From positions 1,736,001-1,800,000 of the forward strand of contig CAVWVF010000002.1 of NCBI GenBank assembly GCA_963758335.1: a stretch of DNA of 64,000 nt, written 5' to 3'. The position numbers and the translations under genes are program-made. Under the pieces are notes generated by a model that saw only the letters and a program-made list of their open reading frames with translations, had not been told where the DNA came from and searched no databases. This stretch comes from Roseiarcus sp963758335 (lineage in GTDB: Bacteria; Pseudomonadota; Alphaproteobacteria; Rhizobiales; Beijerinckiaceae). Numbering within the stretch: position 1 is the stretch's first letter; the number at the start of each line of letters is the position of its first letter. Positions 36,591-45,930 of this stretch are shown one piece after another.

Positions 36591-38975
36591 TTACCTCCTC
36601 GCCGCCAGCGCGGCCAGGATCGCGGCGCGGTTCATCGGCAAGGCGCGCAGCCGCACGCCTATCGCGTTGTAAATGGCGTTGGCGATCGCCGGCGCCGTGG
36701 GAATGGTCGCAGGCTCCGCAACGCCGTAGGCATCGGTCGCGCTGAAGCCTTGATAGTTTTCAAGCAGGAGCACGTCGATCTTGGGCGTTTCGTGCGCGCC
36801 AGGCATTTTATACCGATCGAGATCGCCGTTGACGATGTGGCCTGTCTGCCGGTCCGTGAGACGTTCCTCCAGCAGGGCATATCCTAGGCCTTGCAGCACG
36901 CCGCCGTGGATTTGGCTTTCGATTTGCGCCGGGTTCATCGGCCGGCCGCAATCGTGCGCGGCGACGATGCGCTCAACGCGCGCCAGTCCTGTCTCGGTGT
37001 CCACGGTGACCGCGGCGAATTGCACGCCGCCGATGTCGTTGAGCGCGGCGGCCGAGTTGCCTGACCGCGAGCGGAACCCTGCGTAATCGTCGGCGCGTGT
37101 CGCCACTGCGACGAGTTGTTCCGCGCCCATCCTCGCCGCCGCGTCACGGAACGCCATCGCGCGCGAAGGATCGCCGCGCGAAACGATGCTGCCTCCGCGC
37201 GCCTCCAGATCCTCGACCGCGGTTCCCAAGATGGGCGCAGCCAGCGCGCACAACTGCCGGCGAAGCTGATATGCGGCGTTTCGGGCCGGCGGCGTGATCG
37301 AAGCGGTCGCGCGGCTACCGCCCGAGCCGGGGCCGGCCGGGAATTCGGTGTCGCCGATGCGCACCGCCACGTCTTCCAAGCGCAGCCCGAGTTCCTCGGC
37401 GACGACCTGCGCCAGCACGGTGCCAGTTCCTGTGCCAATGTCTTGAACGCTTGAGCGAACTTCAACCGAGCCATCGCGCAGAACGCGAACCTCGCAAGCG
37501 ACGTTTGCCTGGACGTTGGCGCCCCACAGCGACTGCGCCATGCCCAAACCGGTCTTGATTGGACCTGCCTCGGCGCCGGCCGCGTGTCGGCGAGCCCAAC
37601 CGATGCGCGCCGCGCCGATGCGACGTTCCTCTCGGCGCGCAGGACTAGCGTCGATCCGGTCTCGCAGATCGATCGGGTCCATGCCGAGCTTTTCCGCCAC
37701 CTCGTCGATTGCTTGTTCCAGCGCCAATGCGCCGGGCACCGCGCCCGGGGCCCGCATGGCGCAGCCCGGACCGGCGTTGATCAGCACGTCGTAATGCGCC
37801 TCTTCGTAGTTGGCGCAAGTGTATAGGCGCGAGGCGACATTGCCGACGCCGGCCCCAAGCGCCGTGCCGGCGCTGCCATAGGACAGCAATGAAATCGCGC
37901 TAAGGCTTCCGTCTCGCCGCGCGCCAATGCGCAGGCGCTGCCACGTCGCCGGCCGATAGCCGAAGTCAACCTGCTCCTCCTGGCGGTCAAGCATCAACCG
38001 CACTGGCGCTCGGGCCTTGCGCGACAGAGCTACCGCGGCCAGACCATAATATCCGAGCGTGGCCTTCGAACCAAACCCTCCGCCCATCGCATCGACGATC
38101 ACCCGCACCCGGCTGAGGGGCAGGCCGAAGGCGCGCGCCAATTCCTCGCGTACACCGGCCGTGTATTGCGTGGAAATGTAGACCGTCAGCTCGTCCGGCC
38201 TCCAGTCGGCGACAACTCCGTGCGGCTCCAGGCAACAATGAGACTGCACCTGGGTCCGGTATTCGCCCTCGACAACGACATCGGCCGCCGCAAAGCCCTG
38301 TGTCGCGTCGCCGCGTGCGTCCGTGGCAGGCCCGCGCACGTTCCCCTTCATCGGCAAGCCGGCCTTGACCAAGCCGCTCGCCCCGAACCCCGCGACGACA
38401 TCGAGCTTGTCGAATACGACCGGCGCGCCGTCGGCGCGCGCCTCGTCCATGTCGACGACGAATGGCAACGGCTGCCAATCGACCTTGAGCAGCCGCACGC
38501 CTTCTTCGGCGGCCTCCGGCGTGACCGCGGCGACCGCAGCCACGGCCATACCTGCGTAGAGCGTGATTGCACCTTCGACCCGGCGCGTGGCTTCCACGTC
38601 CTCGTCAGCCGAAACGGAAGTCGTCCCCCCACCCTGAGGCCCGAGGATCACATGGACCGCGCGCACGCCCGGATGCCGCTCCGCCGCGCTGACGTCGAGC
38701 GCGCGAATGCGCGCGTGCGGCAGCGGCGCGCGCAGCAGTCGCGCATGCAGCATGCCTGGCAAAACGATATCGGCGGTGAAGCGCGCTGCGCCAGTGACCT
38801 TCTCTTCGCCGTTCCATCGCGCCGTGGGCTTGCCAATCTGCGCAAGCTCCGCGTTGGGCTCCAGCGGCGGCGCCTCGTCGGCGGAAACCGAGCGCTCGAC
38901 TTGCGTCATCGATACGCCGGCGATGCCAAATGGAAGCGTTGCACGCACCTCCGAGGCTTTCTGTTGCGCCGCCAT
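36591..38975 (-). CDS. molybdopterin-binding subunit of an exported xanthine-dehydrogenase-family enzyme
   Basis: 794 residues from ATG 38973-38975, overlapping the stop of the Fe-S subunit by one base. Typical large subunit: IGKPTARWNGEEKVTGAARF, PLPHARIRALDVSAAERHPG, VIVDAMGGGFGSKATLGYYG for the molybdopterin site, VQDIGTGTGTVLAQVVAEEL, AHDCGRPMNPAQIESQIHGG, and YGVAEPATIPTAPAIANAIY carrying the expected catalytic Glu. Oxidises an aldehyde or heterocycle using water as oxygen donor. Together with the Tat-type Fe-S subunit it resembles the periplasmic aldehyde oxidoreductase PaoABC layout. Confidence 0.9.
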   Translation of the reverse strand: MAAQQKASEVRATLPFGIAGVSMTQVERSVSADEAPPLEPNAELAQIGKPTARWNGEEKVTGAARFTADIVLPGMLHARLLRAPLPHARIRALDVSAAERHPGVRAVHVILGPQGGGTTSVSADEDVEATRRVEGAITLYAGMAVAAVAAVTPEAAEEGVRLLKVDWQPLPFVVDMDEARADGAPVVFDKLDVVAGFGASGLVKAGLPMKGNVRGPATDARGDATQGFAAADVVVEGEYRTQVQSHCCLEPHGVVADWRPDELTVYISTQYTAGVREELARAFGLPLSRVRVIVDAMGGGFGSKATLGYYGLAAVALSRKARAPVRLMLDRQEEQVDFGYRPATWQRLRIGARRDGSLSAISLLSYGSAGTALGAGVGNVASRLYTCANYEEAHYDVLINAGPGCAMRAPGAVPGALALEQAIDEVAEKLGMDPIDLRDRIDASPARREERRIGAARIGWARRHAAGAEAGPIKTGLGMAQSLWGANVQANVACEVRVLRDGSVEVRSSVQDIGTGTGTVLAQVVAEELGLRLEDVAVRIGDTEFPAGPGSGGSRATASITPPARNAAYQLRRQLCALAAPILGTAVEDLEARGGSIVSRGDPSRAMAFRDAAARMGAEQLVAVATRADDYAGFRSRSGNSAAALNDIGGVQFAAVTVDTETGLARVERIVAAHDCGRPMNPAQIESQIHGGVLQGLGYALLEERLTDRQTGHIVNGDLDRYKMPGAHETPKIDVLLLENYQGFSATDAYGVAEPATIPTAPAIANAIYNAIGVRLRALPMNRAAILAALAARR

Positions 38976-39601
38976 CAGCCGCTCCTTGCCTGCGCGACCG
39001 CGAGCACGGCCTCGACCACATGCGGATACGTCCCGCAGCGGCAGAGGTGACCGGCGATCGCGGCCTTGACGTCTGCTTCCGTCGGATGCGGATTGCGTTC
39101 GAGCAGAGCGGCGCAGCTCAGCGCGAGTCCCGGCGTGCAAAAGCCGCATTGCAGCGCATCATGCGCAATAAAGGCCGCTTGCACCGGGTGAAGCTTCCCG
39201 TCGCGGGCCAATCCTTCGATGGTCGTGATCGGCCTCTCGCCGATGTCGACCGCGAGGATCGAGCATGACGCCGTCGGCACGCCGTCGACCAGGACGGTGC
39301 AAGCCGAGCACGCGCCGCGATCGCAACCGACTTTTGCGCCCATCAGTTCGAGGGGGCCTCGCAAGACCTCGACCAATGTAGCCCGCGGCTCGACGGAGAG
39401 CGTCCGCTTGGCCCCATTAACCTGCAAAGTGATTGCGACCGGCCCCGGTCCGACGACCTGAGGTCCGTCCGCATCCGCCAGAGCTTGTGAGGTCCGCGCG
39501 ATCGCCGCCTCGATCGTCGCCGCGGCCGCGGTGATCGCTCCGGTCCCCTTCAGAAAGGAACGGCGGGACAACTCGACCCTGCTCCCCCTGCGCTCATGCA
39601 T
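38975..39601 (-). CDS. 2Fe-2S subunit with Tat signal
   Basis: About 208 residues (MHERRGSRVELSRRSFLKGT); SRRSFLK is a textbook twin-arginine motif followed by a hydrophobic stretch. The first cluster has Cys at GCDRGACSACTVLVDG and PTASC, the second at CGFCTPG and HLCRCGTYPHV. It should be exported folded with the other subunits, handing electrons from the Mo centre to FAD. A second ATG 12 bp upstream (39613) is possible. First gene of the operon FeS, Mo, FAD, nitroreductase. Confidence 0.92.
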   Translation of the reverse strand: MHERRGSRVELSRRSFLKGTGAITAAAATIEAAIARTSQALADADGPQVVGPGPVAITLQVNGAKRTLSVEPRATLVEVLRGPLELMGAKVGCDRGACSACTVLVDGVPTASCSILAVDIGERPITTIEGLARDGKLHPVQAAFIAHDALQCGFCTPGLALSCAALLERNPHPTEADVKAAIAGHLCRCGTYPHVVEAVLAVAQARSG

Positions 39602-39834
39602 CGCGCACCACACCCCGGACCAGCGGACAACCGCAGGCTCCGGGCGCTAACATCAACGCATAGCTGATATCGACAATCTGCGACTTGCGTTACATCAAAA
39701 TTGTGAGCCGGATCTTGGAGGCCGATCTCGCGCCGGACGAAGGCGTGCCACAGCCTATTGCTCGCATTGTCGAGACCCCCGTGTCGTCTGGAACCGCAAG
39801 TTAAGTCTGACGAAAAGCGAAGTCGGATAACAGC
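39602..39834. other. divergent spacer upstream of the Mo-hydroxylase operon
   Basis: 233 bp between the operon start and an alcohol-dehydrogenase fragment. The operon promoter should lie here but no convincing box was identified. Confidence 0.4.
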
Positions 39835-40208
39835 TTGCCGGGCGCGCGAGTGGCCCGTATCAAGGACATGACCAACGGAATCGGCGCGGATTCGGTGCTC
39901 GAGTGCGTCGGCACGCAGGAGCCGATGATGCAGGCGATTCGCTCCATCCGCCCGGGCGGTTCCGTCGGCTACGTCGGCGTCCCGCACGGCGTCGAGCTCG
40001 ATGGCCAGGAACTGTTCTTCGCCCACGTTCGCCTGCACGGCGGCCCCGCCCGGTGCGACGCTACCTGCCCAGGCTGATCGAGCAGGTGTGGGACAGGACA
40101 ATCAACCCCGGCAAGGTGTTCGATCTCACGCTTCCGCTCGATCAGGTGGCGGAGGGGTACCGCGCGATGGACGAGCGGCGCGCGATCAAGACGTTGCTTC
40201 GGCCGTGA
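39835..40208 (+). pseudogene. zinc-type alcohol dehydrogenase C-terminal fragment
   Basis: GARVARIKDMTNGIGADSVL, ECVGTQEPMMQAIRSIRPGG and GVPHGVELDGQELFFAHVRL, then a frame change near 40050 and RRYLPRLIEQVWDRTINPGK plus DLTLPLDQVAEGYRAMDERR. This is the Rossmann half of a zinc-dependent dehydrogenase; the catalytic N-terminal half is missing. Confidence 0.8.
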
Positions 40209-40225
40209 TCAGGGAGAACCCGCCA

Positions 40226-40609
40226 ATGGCGACATGGTCGAAGGACGAACTGCGCAGGATCGCGGGGGCCGACGACTTGCACATCTCCCCGTTCCGCGAG
40301 GACGGGGTCACGCTTGGCACGCCGGCATGGATCTGGTCAGTCGCGGTCGACAGCATCCTCTACGTGTGCGCCTACAACGGACAGAGCTCTCGCTGGTATC
40401 AGGCCGCGGTGCGGCGGAAGGCCGGGCGGATCATCGCCGCCGGCATGACGAAGGAGGTCGCGTTCGAGCCGGTCGAAGGGCCGATCAACGATCGCATCGA
40501 CGACGCCTACCGGGCGAAATACCGCGGCAGCCCACACCTCGACCCGATGATCGGCGCCCGCGCCCGGTCCGCCACGGTCAAGGTCATGCCGCGCGACATC
40601 GATGCTTGA
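40226..40609 (+). CDS. DUF2255 family protein
   Basis: 127 residues from ATG 40226 behind cagggag: MATWSKDELRRIAGADDLHI, TPAWIWSVAVDSILYVCAYN, SSRWYQAAVRRKAGRIIAAG. Matches the DUF2255 family (split-barrel-like, function unknown) at normal length. It follows the dehydrogenase fragment by 17 bp, recalling dehydrogenase plus DUF2255 pairs. Confidence 0.85.
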   Translation: MATWSKDELRRIAGADDLHISPFREDGVTLGTPAWIWSVAVDSILYVCAYNGQSSRWYQAAVRRKAGRIIAAGMTKEVAFEPVEGPINDRIDDAYRAKYRGSPHLDPMIGARARSATVKVMPRDIDA

Positions 40610-40708
40610 GGCAACCACACCTTGAGACCACTCTGACCAGATCGGCGGGACTTCGATTGGTCGCGCCGAAAGGGAGGCGCCGGGCGACTTGACCCGTTCG
40701 CGAACTCA

Positions 40709-40733
40709 GTCGGCAATGACCGGTATTTGCGCA
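40709..40733 (+). repeat. dispersed 26-bp repeat, copy 2
   Basis: gtcggcaatgaccggtattt then gcgca. The similarity to copy 3 extends weakly about 40 bp upstream. Confidence 0.65.
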
Positions 40734-40841
40734 AAGCTGCCTTCGCGAAGGACCGGGACAGCGACAGCGCAGGCGCGGCCAGCGCGTTGGCACGGCCCTC
40801 TGTGCTGCACGTCGACATCGCCGCGAGGCGCCGCAAGCGGC

Positions 40842-41700
40842 TCACCGGCATCGCGCCTGATCGTGCACGGTCCAGAAAGTGTAGATCGGGCAGTCGTCCG
40901 TGCCGGGTGGGCGGTAGGCCGGCGTCTTGCGCGCGATCGGCGGCAGCATGCGTAGAAAAGCGACGACGGAAGCGACGTCCTCCTCGTCGAGATTGGAGAA
41001 GTAGTCCCAAGGCATCCGCTGCCAGTATAGGAGTTGGCCGTTGCGGCTGACGCCGCCGCGGATCGCGCGTGCGATCTCGGCGTCGCTCCAGGCGCCGAGC
41101 CCGGTGCCGCTGTCAGAAGTGAGGTTCGCCGTGAAGACCGTTCCGAAGTCGCCGCCGTTGACCTTGAGCCCGCCCGCGCCGTCGTTGCCGTGGCACAGGG
41201 CGCAGGAGGCGTTGGCGAAGATGTAGCGCCCGCGGGCGACGAGAGCGGCGCGCTCGGGCGGTGCCTGTGACACATCGGGGCGCGGAATAGTCCCGCTCGC
41301 CCCTTTCGAGACTTCCTCGGGCGGCAGGATCGGGAGGGCCGGCGTCACGTCGAGGAAATAGCCGACCGAAAGGATCACGACGCCGCCCACAGTCACTCCG
41401 ATCGCAAGCGCCCTGCGACGGCGCGCGCCCGCCGGGCGCGGCGCGAGGATGAAGAGGACGATCGCGACGACGAGGGCCGCGCCTTGCGTCCATGCCAGCC
41501 CCGCCTCGATCGCGCCCGCGGTCGGCCCGCCCTTATTGGCGTAGCTGCCGATGTCGTAGGTGAGACGGGGCGCCTGGCCGAGCAGCGGATCGCCGAGCCA
41601 GAACTTCGCGACGATGGTCTCGACGATCCCGTAATGGAGCGGCGGCGGGATCTCGTTGTGGACTGCCGGCAAGGTCTTCAAGTATCGGGCGATCGCCTGT
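40842..41700 (-). pseudogene. membrane c-type cytochrome, N-terminally truncated
   Basis: AIARYLKTLPAVHNEIPPPL at 41695 is the end of a first cytochrome domain whose heme motif is lost; two membrane segments follow (GAALVVAIVLFIL, VGGVVILSVGYFLDV), then a second domain with CALCHG heme attachment and a Met region (QRMPWDYFSNLDEEDVASVV). Ends DDCPIYTFWTVHD. It should be a di-heme electron carrier to or from alcohol dehydrogenase-type enzymes. The 5' end is replaced by a recombinase fragment at about 41700. Confidence 0.8.
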
Positions 41701-42142
41701 CGGACACCTTGAGGTTCGCGACTTCGGACACCCGCAGGCCGGCGCCATAGGCGACGCTGAGCGCGGCCTTGTACTTGAGGCCGGGCGCGGCTTCGAGAAG
41801 ACGAGCCACCTCCTCCTGGCTCAGCACGACCGGCGCCCTGCGCGGTTGGTTCACGGTCGTCAGATGACGGACGAGGTCGGGCTTTTCCAGCGTGATCTTG
41901 AAGAAGAACTGCAGCGCGGTGCAGGCCAGGTTGATGGTGGCCGGGCCAATATGCTGCCTGGCCAGATGCAATTGATAGCGGCGAACGTCCTCAGCGGACG
42001 CAGTGTCTGGCGACCGGCCGAGGAAAACCGTGAAGTTCCTCACGGCTCGAACGTAGTCCCTCTGGGTGTCCTCGGTGAACCGCCGCGCCGTCATGTCGTC
42101 GAGCATGCGCTGACGCAAGGGGCTGATGGGCTTCTCGGACAT
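41700..42142 (-). pseudogene. tyrosine recombinase N-terminal fragment
   Basis: From ATG 42140-42142 (MSEKPISPLRQRMLDDMTAR): SAM-like arm (RDYVRAVRNFTVFLGRSPDT), then VLSQEEVARLLEAAPGLKYK and LSVAYGAGLRVSEVANLKVS with the first catalytic Arg. Cut at 41700 inside the catalytic domain. This type usually accompanies IS91-like elements. Confidence 0.85.
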
Positions 42143-42275
42143 CGCGAAAGCTCCTGTCTCGCATGGGGTTGTGAACCCCACGATTCTGAGACAGGCTTGG
42201 CCCTCGCGTCGGCCCTGGCCTTTCGACTTCTCGCGCTACTCCTCGCCGCCCCTACCGCGAGAGTGGTTTAGTCCT

Positions 42276-42301
42276 TGCGCAAATACCGGTCATTCGCCGA
42301 C
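42276..42301 (-). repeat. dispersed 26-bp repeat, copy 3
   Basis: Inverted copy of the repeat at 34473-34498, between two divergent recombinase fragments. Confidence 0.7.
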
Positions 42302-42521
42302 AGCCTGGCGAACAGGCCAAATCGGACCCGTTGCTGCCGTTCTTGGTCGGTCCCAATGCGGAAGGAATGCGCCATGGCACGAAGTCGCTGCGCTCCGGCC
42401 CGCTTCGCGGGGGGCGTGAGCCGAGAGGCGGGTAGCAAGCGGATTGGATAGTGATGGCGCGACGGGCAGCCCCGTCCTGAGAATCGAGGGTCGTTCAACT
42501 TCACTCAGGAAGGAGCGCCCG

Positions 42522-42775
42522 ATGAGCGAGACCAACACTGTCAGTCCGCTGCGTCAGCGTATGATCGAAGACATGGCTGCGCGCAAGCTCAACCCGCACA
42601 CGCAGCGAAGCCACATCTCTAGCTGCAAGCGGTTCGCCGCCTGGCTCAAACGCTCACCCGATACAGCGACGCCCGACGAGGTGCGCCGCTTCCAACTGCA
42701 CCTCGTCGAGGGCGGCGCCAGCATCTGCAACCGCAACCGGATCATGACCGGGGTGCGCTTCCTGTTCCGCCGAAA
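42522..42775 (+). pseudogene. second tyrosine recombinase N-terminal fragment
   Basis: A strong ribosome site (aggaaggag) precedes MSETNTVSPLRQRMIEDMAA, TQRSHISSCKRFAAWLKRSP and VEGGASICNRNRIMTGVRFL. Paralogue of the fragment at 41700-42142 in the opposite direction. It breaks off at about 42775, head-on against another integrase fragment. Confidence 0.85.
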
Positions 42776-43116
42776 AGATCGCCGCGCGCGAGATGGTCGA
42801 GATAGTTTGCAACATCATCGGCGAACGAAGGCGGATAGGCTGTAGGAGACAGGGCATAGACGCGCCGACGATCGGGGACGGTCAACTGCGTGCTGGGCCA
42901 GCCCTCGACGAATTGAGCGCATTTGTTCCATATCCGGCATGAATCGCGGACGATCCGTATCCGGTGCTCGAGCAGCGAACTGCGCTCAAGACTTTCCGCA
43001 AACTGGGAGTCGGTCTGATCATCGACGTGATCCGGGTCGATGCCCTTCGCGGAAGCGAAGGAGAAAGACGCGACAGGTTCGCAATCGCGCTCGAATTTTC
43101 CTGGCCGGCCTGCCAA
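42776..43116 (-). pseudogene. integrase fragment
   Basis: Minus-strand reading HRIRIVRDSCRIWNKCAQFV, EGWPSTQLTVPDRRRVYALS and FADDVANYLDHLARGDLFGG is reminiscent of the N-terminal SAM-like region of another site-specific integrase family. Catalytic part absent. Confidence 0.5.
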
Positions 43117-43145
43117 ACGCGCGCAACTGGCCGAGCCTCTGACAA

Positions 43146-43499
43146 TCAGATCAGGTGCTCTCGCGCGCGCCGATCCACCGGGAGGCTCGAGGGCTGCATG
43201 ACGTGCACCTCGATACCGCGTCGGGCAAGAAAACGCGCGAGCCAGAATCCGTCTCGCCCAGCCTCATGGGTCAGTATCACTCGAGCGATCTTCCGGCCGG
43301 CCGATGCGCACCTGGCCTTCAGACGCTCGACAAAAGAAACAAACCTCTCGCCGCAAGCGTCCAGCACATGCCTCGAATGCCGATCAACTCCAGGCAGCTG
43401 GACCGCCAGAACCCACTTCTTCTCGCTCAATTCCAGCGCGCCAATGATGGTGGAGTTGTAGTCGATAGCAGCCTGAGGGGATCCCGAGAATTGAGACAT
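43146..43499 (-). pseudogene. IS110 transposase N-terminal fragment
   Basis: ATG 43497-43499 after aaggagaaggcag. LELSEKKWVLAVQLPGVDR, ILTHEAGRDGFWLARFLARR and IEVHVMQPSSLPVDRRAR match the RuvC-like N-terminus, then a premature end. Same subgroup as 6293-7456 (Glu at the first acidic position). Confidence 0.85.
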
Positions 43500-43577
43500 C
43501 TGCCTTCTCCTTGAAGTCGTTAGGCAGACCAAGGATACCGACCTTGGCCGCCGATCGCCCTCATAGGATCTTCTGCG
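43146..43577 (-). mobile_element. IS110-type remnant, 5' end only
   Basis: Contains the element terminus (agatcctatg at about 43577) shared with the complete copy at 7527 and the first 118 residues of a transposase; everything after 43146 is gone. Confidence 0.75.
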
Positions 43578-43592
43578 AAGATCAAGCAAAAC

Positions 43593-43905
43593 ATGTTCGA
43601 TTACGCGCTGTGGCATGGACAAGGCGCCTATATCGAGAAGCTCGCCCGCGACGCCAAGTTCGGTGCCGCGCTTCCGCTCACTCATGAAGGCGAATTGCTG
43701 GGTCGTTCCGAACGGACGCTCTACGGATGGCGATTCGTCAACCCCTCCAAGGATGAAGGCTTCGCCGACGATCCCAAAAACCCGATGGGGCGCGCCACGC
43801 GTGCGGTCGCGGCGATGCGAGAGCGGCTGTTGCGGCCCTATCTCGAGCGCTCGCCGAAGACCATATTGCAAGATTGCGGTCTCTACGGGGTCGACCATAG
43901 AACCT
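43593..43905 (+). pseudogene. unknown fragment between IS110 and terminase
   Basis: MFDYALWHGQGAYIEKLARD, LPLTHEGELLGRSERTLYGW, FADDPKNPMGRATRAVAAMR and LERSPKTILQDCGLYGVDHR. Protein-like and about 100 residues, family not recognised. Its 5' side abuts the IS110 terminus and its 3' side fuses into terminase sequence in another frame, so both ends are probably lost. Confidence 0.4.
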
Positions 43906-44529
43906 ATCAAGACGCGGGCCGCGGCGGTCCTGGCGAGCTACATCGCCGGCCTATGCGACTACGACCTCGCCCTCGGCGAGCGTGCGAGCATGCTGGTACT
44001 GTCGGCATCGGTCGCGCAGGCGCAACGGGCGTTTGGCTACGTCAAGGGCATTTTCGAGACCGTTCCGGTGCTGAAGGAGCTCGTCCGCAGGGAGACGGCG
44101 AGCACGATCGAGCTCTCGACGGGCGTCGACGTCGAGGTGATCCCCGCGCATTTCCGCACCATCCGCGGCCGGACATGCGTCGGGATCATCGCGGACGAGA
44201 TCGCCTTCTGGCGGAATGACGCGGACTACAGCGCCAATCCCGACAAGGAGATCCTGGACGCTTGCCGGCCGGCGCTGGCGACGACCAATGGGCCGCTGAT
44301 CGCGATCTCGTCGCCGTATGCCAAGCGCGGCGAGATGTACAACGCCTTCAAGCGCGACTTCGGGACGGCGGGCGATCCGCTGATCCTGATCGCCCGGGCG
44401 GAGAGCAGGGCTCTCAATCCGCTCCTGCCGCAACGCGTGGTCGACCGGGCTTACGAGCGCGATCCGCTTGCGGCCGCGGCGGAGTATGGCGGGCAGTTCC
44501 GCTCCGACATCGACAGCTTCATCATGTGA
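43905..44529 (+). pseudogene. phage terminase large subunit fragment
   Basis: About 205 residues from KTRAAAVLASYIAGLCDYDL (the end of the Walker A region) through MLVLSASVAQAQRAFGYVKG, VEVIPAHFRTIRGRTCVGII, ADEIAFWRNDADYSANPDKE with the Walker B acidic pair, and AISSPYAKRGEMYNAFKRDF. This is the packaging ATPase; the nuclease domain is cut off at DIDSFIM. Prophage remnant. Confidence 0.8.
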
Positions 44530-44615
44530 ATAAGCGTCGAACTTGGACCCCCCCCCAAACCGAGCGCTAACTCGCTAGGATAGCTTTAGAATTGGCGATT
44601 TCGGGGTGATTTGAT

Positions 44616-44707
44616 CGGCGTCCAATCGGAACCCCACCCGTGGGCGAAATACATATGTCTATTCAAAGACTTGCGACGATAACGACCGGGGTCCCGATTG
44701 GACGCCG
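44616..44707. repeat. 20-bp inverted repeat, 52-base loop
   Basis: 44616-44635 and 44688-44707 are complementary at 19 of 20 positions (cggcgtccaatcggaacccc). Could be ends of a tiny element or a strong RNA hairpin. Confidence 0.8.
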
Positions 44708-45153
44708 AATGACAGGTTGAGGTTCTCGTGTAAGGCATTCGTGGGCTCCAAGGTGGTGCGCATGCGCGCAGGTTCGCTCGCGGGCGCGAGGCGGGGTTCG
44801 CTTCGTGCTCGATTAACAATGCGAGCTTTCAGGGTGTCTGGCCGTGCACGGCGCGATTTAGCGGGGACTTGTAAGTGCGACGACCAGCCCAAGCCCATGC
44901 CGAAACCCAGGCCTGAGCTGGTGTCGTTTTGTCTGGCTGCTCCTTTCTCCGGCCGAGGCGACACTGCCTGCGGTGCAAAAGACTGGACCACAGGAGACGG
45001 CGGCACGCAGCCGTCAAATTCGGACTGTCCGCTTCTGTCCTCTCGCCAGATGCGGCTCGCCGGTGGTCGCGGGAAGCTCCACTCACTCGCGTAGATGGCC
45101 GCTTGGTTGACTGACGATTGGAACTATGTCCGCGAGAGACTACTTCTCTCGCA

Positions 45154-45240
45154 GACGCAGGGGCACCGTGCAGTCACGATCGGATCGGATCGGATAGGGT
45201 GGGCCGTTCTAAGCGATGTCACGCACGGCGCCCCTGCGTG
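45154..45240. repeat. 18-bp inverted repeat, 51-base loop
   Basis: 45154-45171 and 45223-45240 pair at 16 of 18 positions (gacgcaggggcaccgtgc). Immediately upstream, 45132-45152 forms a perfect 8-bp stem with 5-base loop. The dimensions nearly equal those of the hairpin at 44616. Confidence 0.75.
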
Positions 45241-45285
45241 CCTCGCATTAACAGTGGCGCGCAGCTTGAGTCCGACCGCTTAGGT

Positions 45286-45498
45286 TCATGCCTTCGTCCA
45301 AGGCTCCCAATCATTGGAATTGGTGGTGGCCTTAAATGCGCGCCTGATAGTTCGAGGATCCGGCGCTTTCGTCGACAGCCCACGCTTCACGCATTCATCA
45401 CAAATCCGGCGATGTCTCTCTTCCACTATCGGTGGGAAGGGGCGCGCGTCCGTCATCGCACCGACAGCGATCCGCTCTCGGGTTGGATGATCGACCAA
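45286..45498 (-). pseudogene. short ORF, probable C-terminal fragment
   Basis: Reads IVEERHRRICDECVKRGLST and KAPDPRTIRRAFKATTNSND, with a helix-turn-helix-like C-terminus (PDPRTIRRAF). No ribosome site; its 5' side is IS6 sequence at 45500. Not recognised. Confidence 0.35.
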
Positions 45499-45499
45499 T

Positions 45500-45919
45500 T
45501 GATAAGCACGCCGCGCTGAAACTGATGCGCAAGCTTTTGAAGAAGTATGCCTTTGTTCCAGAGCGGTTGGTCACTGACGACCTGCGATCATACAGCGCCG
45601 CGGTCCGGGAGCTTGGGATCGAACGCCGCCATGAGCGCGGGCGATGGAAGAACAATCGAGCTGAGAATTCGCATCAGCCGACGCGACGGCGGGAGCGCAA
45701 GATGCAACGGTTCACGAGCCCGGGTTCAGCCCAGAAATTTCTTTCCACACACGCCGCCGTCTACAATACCTTCAACGTCCAACGCCATCTCATCTCCGCC
45801 CAAACGCATCGCACGCTTCGCGCTGCGGCGATGACCACGTGGCGGACCGCTGTCGCAGCGGCCTGACAATTCCTGAGGCGCCGACGCTTCACGCTCGCCC
45901 ACGGCAATGTGACAACGCC
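45500..45919 (+). mobile_element. IS6 element, 3' half
   Basis: Transposase codons KHAALKLMRKLLKKYAFVPE to WRTAVAAA and stop at 45866, followed by the tail and a terminal repeat ending gtgacaacgcc at 45919. The first half, including the first catalytic Asp, is missing. Confidence 0.85.
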
Positions 45920-45930
45920 AGCGTGGATGT

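Larger units (their letters stand above)
44530..45285. other. gene-free stretch with three hairpins
   Basis: No supported gene in 756 bp. It contains inverted repeats at 44616-44707, 45132-45152 and 45154-45240 and a short GGATC-type tandem run near 45177-45196. Confidence 0.5.

Noticed and set aside
44717..45094. 126-codon plus-strand frame
   Set aside because: No ribosome site, Arg-rich, no motif; the region is better described by its hairpins.
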